In this document: piece by piece, positions 1-8,072 of the stretch | How positions within the stretch are numbered: the stretch's first letter is position 1 | Layout: every line of letters begins with the position of its first letter | Source: Bacteroidales bacterium | GTDB taxonomy: Bacteria > Bacteroidota > Bacteroidia > Bacteroidales > UBA932 | Reading direction: 5' to 3' | Length of the DNA stretch: 15,474 nucleotides | Assembly: GCA_024689525.1 (NCBI GenBank) | Contig: JAILDI010000065.1 | Coordinates: forward strand, 1-15,474 | Notes under the pieces: generated by a model | Told to the model about the DNA's origin: nothing | Database searches by the model: none | The model's input: only the letters and a program-made list of their open reading frames with translations | Position numbers and translations under genes: made by a program

Positions 1-894
1 CAGAAGCCCCACCACGAACAGTGCCACTGCAAAACGTCCGGCGATTGGCTGCAGTACGTATATCATGTCCAGCACCTTCTCCACCTGTATGCCCCTGGCG
101 TGAAGCACTCCCGCCGCGCAAATCATTATGGATGCGCTGATGATGAAGGTGAGCGATGCGCTCACGGCGGCATCGCGCCTTTGAAGGCGGCCGTCGTCCC
201 TGCCCCAGCCTTTGCTTTTGATTATCATCGGCCTGATTACGAAGGTGGGCGAAGACATCGTAGTGCCCACGAAAGCGGCTATGAACAGGCGGGCGTCGGC
301 CGAATCGGGGATTCTTGGTAAGAATCCGCGGATTATCTTTCCCGGGGCCGGCAGTTCAATGAACATAGATATTATGAAGGCCAGTCCCATAAGGGTCACA
401 AGCACCGAGAGAATCTTCTCGAAGACGCTGTAATTGCCTCGGTTGAGTACGAACCAGACAGTTCCTGCTATGAGCACCGCCATTCCCAGGACAATCCAGT
501 ACGATGCCGTGGCCGGCAGCCCGGGTATGCACAGGTACAGCACTTCCGCCACGGCGTTGGACGTGATGTTGAGGATGCTGGAAAGGCTTATCCACTGGCT
601 GACGACCAGGCCTGCTATCAGGATGACTGCCCATGCCTTGCCGCCGCGGAGATTCTGCCTTATGCCGTGGATGGCCGTGTCGCCGGTGACGATTCCGTAG
701 TGCCCGTAGGCATAGGTCATTACCCAGGTGAAGAAGGCGCTTATGGCCAGGGCCCACAACAGGCCGGTTCCGAACATACTGCCCGACTTCACCATCGAGG
801 TAACACTCCCCGTTCCTATGGTGAAGCCCAGACAAAAAAGCCCGGGCCCCACCATAGCTATCCAGCGTAATATGCTTTTCAGTATGTTCTTCAT
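1..894 (-). CDS. Nramp-like membrane transporter, divergent metal site (C-terminal part missing)
   Basis: The 298 residues visible are the N-terminal part; the reading frame is open to the window edge. Several hydrophobic membrane helices can be seen. The helix-1 region (GPG at 16-18, then GTGS at 27-30, then a SG..FG..LLW pattern) lines up with helix 1 of the Nramp (SLC11) family, and residues 209-228 (VGTTMSSP followed by IIKSK) line up with helix 6. Known Nramp proteins carry DPGN and MPH there to bind Mn2+ or Fe2+; this protein has GTGS and SSP, so metal transport should not be assumed. It sits in the inner membrane by family precedent. The start ATG overlaps the stop of the upstream reductase gene by one base (TGATG), implying coupled translation and a shared function. 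Substrate unknown; given its partners it could carry an organic product of glycan breakdown, which is inference. Confidence 0.8.
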   Translation of the reverse strand, partial: MKNILKSILRWIAMVGPGLFCLGFTIGTGSVTSMVKSGSMFGTGLLWALAISAFFTWVMTYAYGHYGIVTGDTAIHGIRQNLRGGKAWAVILIAGLVVSQWISLSSILNITSNAVAEVLYLCIPGLPATASYWIVLGMAVLIAGTVWFVLNRGNYSVFEKILSVLVTLMGLAFIISMFIELPAPGKIIRGFLPRIPDSADARLFIAAFVGTTMSSPTFVIRPMIIKSKGWGRDDGRLQRRDAAVSASLTFIISASIMICAAGVLHARGIQVEKVLDMIYVLQPIAGRFAVALFVVGLL

Positions 895-1646
895 CAGGAG
901 AAGAGGCAGCCGCCGTTGATGTCCACCCCGTTGCCGGTAATGTAGCCGGCATCGTCGCCTGCAAGGAATGCAACCAGTCCGGCCACTTCCTCCGCTTCGC
1001 CTTCGCGGCGAAGGGGAGCGCTGCGGTGAAGGGCCTGCCTTCCTTCGGGAGCGGTGAAGGTGTCGTGGAAATAGGTGTCTATCATTCCCGGGCACACCGC
1101 ATTTACGCGTATGCCCTGCGGCCCGAGCTCCTTGGCCATTGCGCGTGTGTGGCACAGCATCGCGGCTTTGCCGCAGGCGTAGATGGAAGAGCCGGGGCCG
1201 CCGCCGTCGCGTGCCGCCTGCGAGGATATGTTCACGATGGCGCCGCGGTCCATATAGTTCAGCACTTCCCTGGTGCAGAGCCAGCAGCTCTTGAAGTTGA
1301 GGTCCATAAGGGCCTCGTACCACTCTTCATCCTGCTCCTGTATTTTTTTACGGCCCATAATGCCGCCGGCATTGTTCACGAGGATGTCTATCTTTCCGCC
1401 GAAGGCCCCGGCAGCAGCGGCCATCATGGCTTTCACTTCTGAAGCCCTGGTAACGTCGGCCTTGAACAGTATGGCTTCCCCTCCTGCCTTGCGCACCAGT
1501 TCAAGGGTTTCCTTGGCCGCCGCCTCGTTGTGGCAGTAATTGATGCATACTTTGACTCCTTCCGCCGCGAGGCGCAGGGAAATGGCCCTGCCTATATCGC
1601 GTGCTCCTCCTGTTACGACTGCGACTTTTCCGGTTAAATCCTTCAT
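894..1646 (-). CDS. Short-chain dehydrogenase/reductase (SDR), classical type
   Basis: A 250-residue protein of the usual classical SDR length. Visible motifs are the nucleotide-binding TGGARDIG at 12-19 (the second glycine of the common TGGxxGIG is Asp17), NNAG at 91-94, Asn117, the catalytic Ser141/142 with Tyr156 and Lys160 (YACGK), and a PG motif at 186-187 after the active site. It should be a soluble cytoplasmic NAD(P)H-dependent oxidoreductase. The closest general resemblance is to FabG-like and sugar- or polyol-dehydrogenase SDRs. Its place in a glycan locus, divergent from a LacI regulator and coupled to a transporter, favours a sugar, sugar acid or polyol substrate over fatty acid synthesis; this is inference. 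It is the first gene of a minus-strand operon, 24 to 32 bases downstream of a TATATTTG promoter element. Confidence 0.9.
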   Translation of the reverse strand: MKDLTGKVAVVTGGARDIGRAISLRLAAEGVKVCINYCHNEAAAKETLELVRKAGGEAILFKADVTRASEVKAMMAAAAGAFGGKIDILVNNAGGIMGRKKIQEQDEEWYEALMDLNFKSCWLCTREVLNYMDRGAIVNISSQAARDGGGPGSSIYACGKAAMLCHTRAMAKELGPQGIRVNAVCPGMIDTYFHDTFTAPEGRQALHRSAPLRREGEAEEVAGLVAFLAGDDAGYITGNGVDINGGCLFS

Positions 1647-1676
1647 GTTTACTATTGCTCTTGATTCAAACAGCTA

Positions 1677-1684
1677 CAAATATA
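1677..1684 (-). promoter_or_regulatory. Predicted -7 element for the SDR/transporter operon
   Basis: On the minus strand the bases read TATATTTG, a perfect match to the Bacteroidota -7 consensus TAnnTTTG. Transcription would start near 1670, leaving a leader of about 25 bases before the ATG at 1646. I find no TTG at the normal distance upstream; the palindrome at 1703-1716 occupies the place where the -33 element would be. The promoter may therefore be weak or governed by whatever binds that palindrome. Confidence 0.55.
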
Positions 1685-1702
1685 GTAAAATAAATCAATA
1701 AA

Positions 1703-1716
1703 TGTGTGCACACACA
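1703..1716. promoter_or_regulatory. Predicted LacI-family operator 1
   Basis: The bases TGTGTGCACACACA contain a perfect 12-base palindrome (1703-1714). They differ by one base from the 14-base palindrome at 2899-2912. LacI-family operators are typically palindromes of this size, and the gene next to it encodes a LacI-family protein. The site lies between the divergent promoters of the regulator and of the SDR/transporter operon, over the expected -33 region of the latter. Binding by the neighbouring regulator is inferred, not shown. Confidence 0.7.
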
Positions 1717-1733
1717 CAAAATGCCGGAAGAAA

Positions 1734-1762
1734 TTGCATTTCCTGAAAAATGATTATCTTTG
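1734..1762 (+). promoter_or_regulatory. Predicted promoter of the LacI-family regulator
   Basis: A TTG at 1734-1736 and TATCTTTG at 1755-1762 are separated by 18 bases and match the Bacteroidota -33 and TAnnTTTG -7 elements. Transcription would begin only a few bases before the ATG at 1771, so the mRNA would have little or no leader. This position argues against translation starting at the upstream in-frame ATG at 1750, which lies inside the promoter. Confidence 0.65.
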
Positions 1763-1770
1763 CAATCCGT

Positions 1771-2841
1771 ATGGCGCAGCAGTTGACTATTAAGCAGATA
1801 GCTGAACTTTCAGGAGTGTCGGCAGGTACCGTGGACAGGGTGCTCCACAACCGTGGAAAGGTATCCTCCGAAGCGGAGGAGGCGGTGCGGAGTGTGCTTA
1901 ACACACATTCCTATAAATACAACCTGCACACTTCTGCGGTGGCATTCAAGAAGACAAAAAAGAGTTTCGACCTGGTAATATCCATTCCGTCTTCCCAGAA
2001 AGGGGAGTACTGGGACCTCATAAGGTCGGGAATTGAGCGCGGGCTTCTCGAATACGGCGACATCTCCATCCGCAGCCACTTTGTTTTCTTCGACCAGTTC
2101 AACTCCCTTTCCTGCCGCGAGGCGTTCGAACAGATTGCCACCATGGACTGTTCCGCAGTGATTCTCGGAACCACCTTCGTGGATGAAACCAGGAACCTTT
2201 GCCTGAAACTGGACGAGCGCGTCATCCCTTACGTCTTCGTTGACGGCCGTGTTCCCGGAACCAGGCCGGTGGCCAGTTTCCTGGCCGACCAAAGGGTTTG
2301 CGGGAGCCTTCTCGCAAGGCTGATCGACGGACTCACGCCTTCCGGCTCGCAGGTGGCCGTGTTCCTGCCCAGGCGTGTGGGAACCCAGATGTCCAACAAC
2401 TCAGCCATCAGGCTGGAGGCATTCCGCGAGTATTTCATCGCCATGGGAAAGGAGAAGGCTCTTGCGGAAGGGTATTTTTCGGTCGACGACACTGAAAAGA
2501 CAAGGGAGGACATCTGCTCGTTCCTTGAAAACAATCCCAGGGTCAAGGGTATAGCTTCAGTGATTTCCACCGGGTACCTTATTGCCGACGCCCTTTCCGC
2601 CGCAGGAATCAAGGGCTTGCACATAGGAGGGTTCGATGTCACGGAAGGCAATGCCCGCTGCATCCGGGAGGGCACGCTCGACTTCCTCGTGAACCAGCAC
2701 CCCGGCCGTCAGGGCTTCTACGCGGTGGAATCCCTTCTGCACTTCCTTCTCTATGGCGTTCCGGACAAGACGCTCAGGGAATTCCAGCCGGTGGATATAG
2801 TGTTCAAGGAGAACCTGTCCTACTGGACGGACGAAATCTGA
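1771..2841 (+). CDS. LacI-family transcriptional regulator
   Basis: A 356-residue DNA-binding regulator. The N-terminal helix-turn-helix (about residues 6-25, LTIKQIAELSGVS followed by GTVDRVLHNRG) is characteristic of the LacI family, and residues from about 65 to the end form a periplasmic-binding-protein-like sugar-sensing domain. The hinge region (about 47-60) is not very canonical. I choose the ATG at 1771 because the in-frame ATG at 1750 would add seven residues encoded by the promoter itself. The gene is divergent from the SDR/transporter pair and lies 105 bases before susC. Matching palindromes on both sides suggest that it controls all three units and releases DNA on binding a sugar ligand. 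The identity of that ligand is not visible. A one-component LacI regulator here differs from the ECF sigma/anti-sigma or hybrid two-component control common in PULs. Confidence 0.92.
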   Translation: MAQQLTIKQIAELSGVSAGTVDRVLHNRGKVSSEAEEAVRSVLNTHSYKYNLHTSAVAFKKTKKSFDLVISIPSSQKGEYWDLIRSGIERGLLEYGDISIRSHFVFFDQFNSLSCREAFEQIATMDCSAVILGTTFVDETRNLCLKLDERVIPYVFVDGRVPGTRPVASFLADQRVCGSLLARLIDGLTPSGSQVAVFLPRRVGTQMSNNSAIRLEAFREYFIAMGKEKALAEGYFSVDDTEKTREDICSFLENNPRVKGIASVISTGYLIADALSAAGIKGLHIGGFDVTEGNARCIREGTLDFLVNQHPGRQGFYAVESLLHFLLYGVPDKTLREFQPVDIVFKENLSYWTDEI

Positions 2842-2857
2842 TTTTTTTCCTTTATTA

Positions 2858-2889
2858 TTTGCTATTATAAAGAAAAATACCTTAATTTG
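2858..2889 (+). promoter_or_regulatory. Predicted promoter of the susC operon
   Basis: TTTG at 2858-2861 is followed after 20 bases by TTAATTTG at 2882-2889, a near match (one base off) to the Bacteroidota TAnnTTTG -7 element with ideal spacing. Transcription would start around 2893-2897, directly before the palindrome at 2899-2912, leaving a leader of about 50 bases before the ATG at 2947. Confidence 0.65.
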
Positions 2890-2898
2890 CATTGTTGG

Positions 2899-2912
2899 TG
2901 TGTGCGCACACA
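2899..2912. promoter_or_regulatory. Predicted LacI-family operator 2
   Basis: TGTGTGCGCACACA is a perfect 14-base palindrome with a central CG, the classic form of a LacI-family operator. It matches the site at 1703-1716 at 13 of 14 bases. It falls immediately downstream of the predicted transcription start of the susC operon, where a bound protein would block initiation or early elongation, so repression by the adjacent LacI-family protein is the likely mode. Confidence 0.75.
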
Positions 2913-2946
2913 TTATGCAATAATAACGATTATCAACAAAACCGGT

Positions 2947-5900
2947 ATGTTAAATATCAGAATAGAACACATATTGGCCTCTCTTATGGTCCTGCTCGGA
3001 CCGCTTGCGCTGGCACAGAACATGGTTCCCGTGAACGGCACTGTGTTGGATGCCTCTACCGGGGAAACGGTCATCGGCGCTTCCGTCATGGTCGAGGGAA
3101 CCACCAGGGGTGCCGTCACGAGTCTTGACGGAGAGTTTTCCATCTCAGTACCGGCCGGATCCACAGTAGTGGTGAGTTCCATCGGCTTCAAGGACTACAG
3201 CTTCAGTGTTTCAAAACCGGTGCAGGGGATGAAGATCCTTCTGGAAGCGTCCGCCGAGTTCCTGGAAGAACTTGTGGTTGTGGGTTACGGCACTGTCAAG
3301 AAGGAAAACCTTACCGGCGCAGTGGACCAGGTGAGTGCAGAAGTGTTCGCCGGCCGCCCTGTCGCGAATGCAACTCAGATGCTGCAGGGCGTAGTTCCGA
3401 ACCTCAACATTGAACTGGTGGACGGTAAGCCCGGACGCAGCGCCGACTATAACATCCGCGGCACCACATCGATAGGCGCAGGCGGTAGCGCCCTCATCCT
3501 TATCGACGGTGTTGAAGGAGACCCTGCCAACCTGAACCCGAACGACATCGAGAGCGTCTCCGTGCTCAAAGACGCAGCCTCCGCTGCCGTTTACGGTTCC
3601 AGGGCGCCCTACGGCGTGGTCATCATAACCACCAAGAATCCCACGGGGGAGGGCAGGCCCAAGATCAACTACACCGGCGGGTTCTCCATAATGAACCCGA
3701 CTGCAGTGCCTGATGTGGTTACGGACGGCTACGTATATGCGTATCTGTTCGACCTTGCCTACAAGAACGTGAACGGTGTGGGAAAGAACACCATCAACAA
3801 AACCCAGCCTTTCTCCCGCACCTGGCTGGAGGAATTCCGCCAGCGCCAGTTGGCAGGCAACAAACGCACCACTGAGGTCGGTCCCGACGGCAAATATGTC
3901 TATTACGGCAATGAAGACTATTACGATTTCCTTTATAAAGACTACACCACTTCCAGAACTCACAACGTTTCCGTAAGCGGTGGTGGAAAGGATTTCAGTT
4001 ACTATGTTTCCGGCCGCATCTATCAGTACGACGGTCTGTTCAACCTGAGCACGGACAAGTATAACACAATGAATCTCCGCGCCAAGATGACGGCCAACCT
4101 CAGGCCCTGGCTCAAGTTTTCGGAGAACATCAACATCAACAACGAGTTTTACCATATCCCCGCCACCTCAAATCAGCAAAGTTCTGGCAACTTTTGGGCG
4201 GCAATCAACTCCGAGGGCCATCCCAGCGTTCCGATATTCAACCCCGACGGCACTCTCACCATGTCCGGTGCATATGCAGTGGGTGGTCTGGTAACAGGTA
4301 ACAACTACAAAAACCGCAAGGTGCGCAACTATAAGACCACTTCTGCCCTCAATGCTTCTTTCTTTAATAACACCCTGCGGTTCAATGCGGATTTCACCTA
4401 TGCCGACCGCGGCAAGAACGAGGTACAGAAGCGAACCGTGGTTCCTTACAGCGACGCTCCGGGCGTAATATCCTATCTGGGCACTCCGGGTACGGACGAC
4501 TATCTGCAAGAGTATTTCTCCCAGACAGACTATATCGCCACCAATGCCTATGCGGAGTATGAGAAGACTTTTGCCGAAAAGCATTATTTCAAGGCGATGG
4601 TCGGTTATAACTACGAGCGGGAAGACTGGAAGGGGGTCACCGCCAAGCGCTATGACCTTCTCACCTACGACACCGATAACCTTAATCTGGCAGTCGGCGA
4701 AGATGTGAGCACATCGTCGTCGGCAAGCCGATGGAGAGTAGCCGGTTTTATGTACAGGTTCAATTACGTTTATGACGAGCGCTACCTTCTGGAAATAAAC
4801 GGCCGTTACGACGGCTCGTCCAAATTCCCGACGAATAGCCAGTGGGGCTTCTTCCCTTCGGCTTCGGCAGCATGGAGAGTATCCAAGGAACACTGGTGGA
4901 AGGTGAGCCCCAAAATCATATCCAGCCTCAAATTCCGCGGCTCCTTCGGCGAGCTGGGCAACGGCAGCGTCGATACCTATGCGTTCATGGAAAAATTCAG
5001 CTATGAGACAATGGGCAAGGGCGTAAGTGCGTGGTGCCGTACGCTGGACGGCGTAAGCGGACTTCGCTATACGAGCATTCCCTCGCAGATTCCCGACAAC
5101 CTGACCTGGGAAACCTCCCAGACGCTGGACGGCGGAGTGGACCTGGGGATGTTCTCCGGCAGGATGGAATTTGTGTTCGACTGGTATAATCGTCGCACGT
5201 ACAATATGTACACCACCGGCCCCACCCTGCCAGACACATACGGCGCAAGCTCGCCCAAGGGTAACTATGCCGACATGTACACCCAAGGATGGGAAGTGTC
5301 CCTTACCTGGAACGACAGTTTCGATCTGGGAGGCTCCCCCTTCAACTACGGAATCAAGGCTACTCTTGCCGACAGCCGTTCATTCATCACGAAATACTAC
5401 AACCCGACGAAGGATATAAGTGACTACTATGAGGGTTATGAGATAGGCGATGTGTGGGGATGGAGGGTGGAAGGCATCTTCCAGAGCGAGGAGCAGATTG
5501 CCACATATTGGACGAACATCAATACGGGAGAGCCGATTCCGTACGATCAGACCCGCATCCGTATGCACGACGACGGAAAGACCTATCCCGGACATGTGAT
5601 TTTCTCCGACCTCAACCATAACAATATGATTGATTCCGGTTCGAATACGGTGGACGATCCAGGCGACCAGACAATAATCGGCAATACACATCCACGCTTC
5701 CCCTATTCTTTCAATCTCGATGTGAGTTGGCACGGATTTTACGCCACCGCTTTCATTCAGGGTGTGGGCAAGCGGCTGTGGTGCCCCACCAAGGAAGGCC
5801 CGTTCTGGGGTCAGTACTGTCGCCCGTATGCCCAGGCGTACAAATGGCAACTGGACAACTGCTGGACCCCCGAGAACCCGGACGCACTTCTTCCGCGATA

Positions 5901-6222
5901 CACTGGTTACTGCGGTATTTCCTGGCAGGACAAGAGAATCGACCGCTATATGATGGACGTGTCCTACGTTCGCCTGAAGAACCTTCAGTTTGGTTATAAT
6001 TTCCCGAAGAAGGTACGTGAGAAGCTAAAGATGTCGCAACTCTCCATCTATCTTTCAGCTGAGAATCTCTGGACCTGGTCTCCCCTTCATAAATACACCA
6101 AGGACTTCGATGTGGTAACCGTGTGTTACGGTTCTGACAGCGACCTTGGCGGCAAGGAGGGCGACGGTTATAACTATCCTACTATGCGTACGTTCAGCCT
6201 TGGGGTGCAGATTGGATTCTAA
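2947..6222 (+). CDS. susC: SusC-family TonB-dependent outer-membrane transporter
   Basis: A 1091-residue outer-membrane beta-barrel that would import oligosaccharides with energy from TonB. After a signal peptide ending near ALAQ (residue 24) come a carboxypeptidase-D-like regulatory domain (about 28-105), a hydrophobic stretch ELVVVGYG (108-115) typical of the SusC TonB-box region, a plug domain (about 120-245, with a YNIRG motif, an LILIDG motif and an SVLKDAASAAVYGSRAPYG motif), and a long barrel ending in Phe as outer-membrane proteins do. There is no N-terminal STN signalling domain, which fits control by LacI instead of a sigma/anti-sigma pair. I start at the ATG at 2947; a TTG at 2887 would place the start inside the promoter. 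It is the first gene of the long operon, 12 bases before susD. The symbol denotes the family, not the starch transporter itself. Confidence 0.97.
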   Translation: MLNIRIEHILASLMVLLGPLALAQNMVPVNGTVLDASTGETVIGASVMVEGTTRGAVTSLDGEFSISVPAGSTVVVSSIGFKDYSFSVSKPVQGMKILLEASAEFLEELVVVGYGTVKKENLTGAVDQVSAEVFAGRPVANATQMLQGVVPNLNIELVDGKPGRSADYNIRGTTSIGAGGSALILIDGVEGDPANLNPNDIESVSVLKDAASAAVYGSRAPYGVVIITTKNPTGEGRPKINYTGGFSIMNPTAVPDVVTDGYVYAYLFDLAYKNVNGVGKNTINKTQPFSRTWLEEFRQRQLAGNKRTTEVGPDGKYVYYGNEDYYDFLYKDYTTSRTHNVSVSGGGKDFSYYVSGRIYQYDGLFNLSTDKYNTMNLRAKMTANLRPWLKFSENININNEFYHIPATSNQQSSGNFWAAINSEGHPSVPIFNPDGTLTMSGAYAVGGLVTGNNYKNRKVRNYKTTSALNASFFNNTLRFNADFTYADRGKNEVQKRTVVPYSDAPGVISYLGTPGTDDYLQEYFSQTDYIATNAYAEYEKTFAEKHYFKAMVGYNYEREDWKGVTAKRYDLLTYDTDNLNLAVGEDVSTSSSASRWRVAGFMYRFNYVYDERYLLEINGRYDGSSKFPTNSQWGFFPSASAAWRVSKEHWWKVSPKIISSLKFRGSFGELGNGSVDTYAFMEKFSYETMGKGVSAWCRTLDGVSGLRYTSIPSQIPDNLTWETSQTLDGGVDLGMFSGRMEFVFDWYNRRTYNMYTTGPTLPDTYGASSPKGNYADMYTQGWEVSLTWNDSFDLGGSPFNYGIKATLADSRSFITKYYNPTKDISDYYEGYEIGDVWGWRVEGIFQSEEQIATYWTNINTGEPIPYDQTRIRMHDDGKTYPGHVIFSDLNHNNMIDSGSNTVDDPGDQTIIGNTHPRFPYSFNLDVSWHGFYATAFIQGVGKRLWCPTKEGPFWGQYCRPYAQAYKWQLDNCWTPENPDALLPRYTGYCGISWQDKRIDRYMMDVSYVRLKNLQFGYNFPKKVREKLKMSQLSIYLSAENLWTWSPLHKYTKDFDVVTVCYGSDSDLGGKEGDGYNYPTMRTFSLGVQIGF

Positions 6223-6234
6223 AAAGACAAAGCA

Positions 6235-8058
6235 ATGAAACACACAGGTATCAGATATATCTTTGCACTGCTCCTCGCAGGAGCTTTGGTCTTTTCATGC
6301 CGGCTCGACGAGCCCCTTATTTCGCAGGCTGACCGCAAGACTGTTTTCGGCTCGGAATCGGGTATCAAGACCTATTCCTGGTCGCTTTATTCCATGTTGC
6401 CTTCCCTCGACAATGCATTCTACACAGAGAGCTCTCACGTGGATTATTGTGCCGCCCTTTCTTACTGGGACGAGTATGTGGCCGGAACCTATAACCCCGA
6501 GCATGTGACCAGTTGGGATTGGAGCGGTCTGCGAAGGGTCAATTATTTCCTTGACGCGCTCCTCAGCGAGGACTGCACTGTGGACGAAGACATCAAGGAA
6601 CATTATCTTGCCCTTGGCAAATGGTTCCGTGCCTGGTTCTATTTCAGCAAACTCCGTGACTACGGCGACGTTCCCTGGTTCGAACATCTGGTGAGCAGCA
6701 CCGACGAAGCTACGCTTTACAAAGGACGCGACCCTCGAGACGAGATTGTAGACCACATGATCAAGGATCTCGACTACTGCTACGAGCATCTCAAGACCAC
6801 TTCCTCGGTGGGCAATTCCCTAGTTTCAAAATGGGCGGCGCTGGCACTCAAGGCGAGGATCTGCCTGTACGAGGCTTCATGGAAGAGGTATCATAACCTT
6901 CCTGACGTGGTTTACACTGCGGACGAGCTCTACACGCTAGCGTGGCAGGCGTGCGATGTAATCATGAAGAAGGGCGGATTCTCGCTTCACACCGATGCCG
7001 GTGAGAAGGGAGCATATCGCAGCCTGTTCTACGACACTGAGATTAAAACGGACGAAACCATACTCGGTCTGTGCACTGACCCCGACAATGGCGTGTACAG
7101 CTCCACCAACAGGCATTTCAACTCAAAGACCGGCAACGGTGACTGCATGTCCCGTGCATTCCTCTTCACTTACCTGAACTCCAACGGCACTCCATTTACG
7201 GACAAGGCAAATTATACCACCACCCTGTTCAAGGATGAGTTCACAAATCGCGACGGCCGTCTAAGGCAGACAATCAAACATCCTGATTACCAGATGACAG
7301 GGGCAACTACCGCCGACCTCGTTCCGGGGTTCATCTCCCAGTTGTCAATGACCGGTTATCAGATAATCAAGTTCGTCGTTGACAATGTGTCCACCAACAC
7401 CAATGACAAGAGTGTCAATTCCTATCCTCTTATGCGCTATGCGGAAGTTCTTCTCATCTATGCGGAGGCAAGGGCGGAACTTGGGATAATCACTGACGAA
7501 GACTGGTCCAAGACCATAGGCGCGCTGCGCAAGAGGGCCGGAATAACAGGAGGACTCAATACCCTGCCAACCGTTATCGACCCTTATATGAAGGCGAACT
7601 TCTATCCCAACGTGACCAGTGCTCCCATTATGGAAATCCGTCGCGAAAGGAGCATCGAACTTTTCTTTGAAGGCTTCCGCACTTCTGACTTGGATCGTTG
7701 GGCCGAAGGACACCTTATTGAGGATCTGCCCTGGACGGGTATCCATATCCCTGCGATAGAATCGGCTATCGACGTAAGGGGCAAGGGCCAGAATGAATTC
7801 TATTTCTCGGAAAAAGAGCTGAAGGATATTCCTGCCGCATACAGGGATATCTATGTCCAGATTTACCCCGAGGATTCTGCCGAACAGGGACTCCGTGCCA
7901 GGCCCAATCCCGCCGGGGGATATGACCTGGAGTATGTGCTTGCAGTTCCAAGGGTGTGGTGGCCAGATGACAGGCAGTATCTTTCTCCAATTCCCCCACA
8001 GATTATCCGCGAGTATGCGGCAAAAGGATATACATTAACACAAAACCCGGGTTGGTGA
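6235..8058 (+). CDS. susD: SusD/RagB-family glycan-binding surface lipoprotein
   Basis: A 607-residue lipoprotein that caps the SusC channel on the cell surface and captures the glycan. The signal peptide ends in the lipobox LVFSC, with Cys22 followed by RLDEP, an acidic stretch resembling the Bacteroidota surface-export signal. SusD hallmarks are visible in order: a LRDYGDVPWFE segment near residue 142, the TPR-like helix around WAALALKARICLYEASW, RYAEVLLIYAEA near 400, the RRERSIELFFEGFR helix near 467-480, and a C-terminal segment with SPIPPQII and LTQNPGW, which closes almost every member. Length is normal for the family. It is separated from susC by 12 bases and from the next gene by 14 bases. 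Which sugar it binds cannot be read from the sequence. The symbol denotes the family only. Confidence 0.96.
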   Translation: MKHTGIRYIFALLLAGALVFSCRLDEPLISQADRKTVFGSESGIKTYSWSLYSMLPSLDNAFYTESSHVDYCAALSYWDEYVAGTYNPEHVTSWDWSGLRRVNYFLDALLSEDCTVDEDIKEHYLALGKWFRAWFYFSKLRDYGDVPWFEHLVSSTDEATLYKGRDPRDEIVDHMIKDLDYCYEHLKTTSSVGNSLVSKWAALALKARICLYEASWKRYHNLPDVVYTADELYTLAWQACDVIMKKGGFSLHTDAGEKGAYRSLFYDTEIKTDETILGLCTDPDNGVYSSTNRHFNSKTGNGDCMSRAFLFTYLNSNGTPFTDKANYTTTLFKDEFTNRDGRLRQTIKHPDYQMTGATTADLVPGFISQLSMTGYQIIKFVVDNVSTNTNDKSVNSYPLMRYAEVLLIYAEARAELGIITDEDWSKTIGALRKRAGITGGLNTLPTVIDPYMKANFYPNVTSAPIMEIRRERSIELFFEGFRTSDLDRWAEGHLIEDLPWTGIHIPAIESAIDVRGKGQNEFYFSEKELKDIPAAYRDIYVQIYPEDSAEQGLRARPNPAGGYDLEYVLAVPRVWWPDDRQYLSPIPPQIIREYAAKGYTLTQNPGW

Positions 8059-8072
8059 TATAATACGAGAAT

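Noticed and set aside
356..973. A 205-residue minus-strand open frame overlapping the start of the Nramp-like gene and the end of the SDR gene
   Set aside because: It is out of frame with both, which have clear family motifs and the expected one-base overlap.
1703..1720. Simple CA/TG dinucleotide repeat
   Set aside because: It is short and palindromic, and its near-copy at 2899-2912 is a perfect palindrome with a central CG, so an operator explains it better.
2816..2848. Possible terminator after the LacI gene (GTCC-TACT-GGAC followed by a T tract)
   Set aside because: The stem is only four base pairs, lies in the coding sequence and is about 14 bases from the T tract.
2887..2946. Alternative upstream TTG start for the SusC-family protein at 2887
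   Set aside because: It lies within the predicted -7 element and the added residues cross the operator; the ATG at 2947 gives a normal signal peptide.
3211..5286. Long open frames on the minus strand opposite susC (314 and 372 residues)
   Set aside because: They mirror the coding frame of susC, have no recognisable domains and no promoter; they result from GC-biased third positions.
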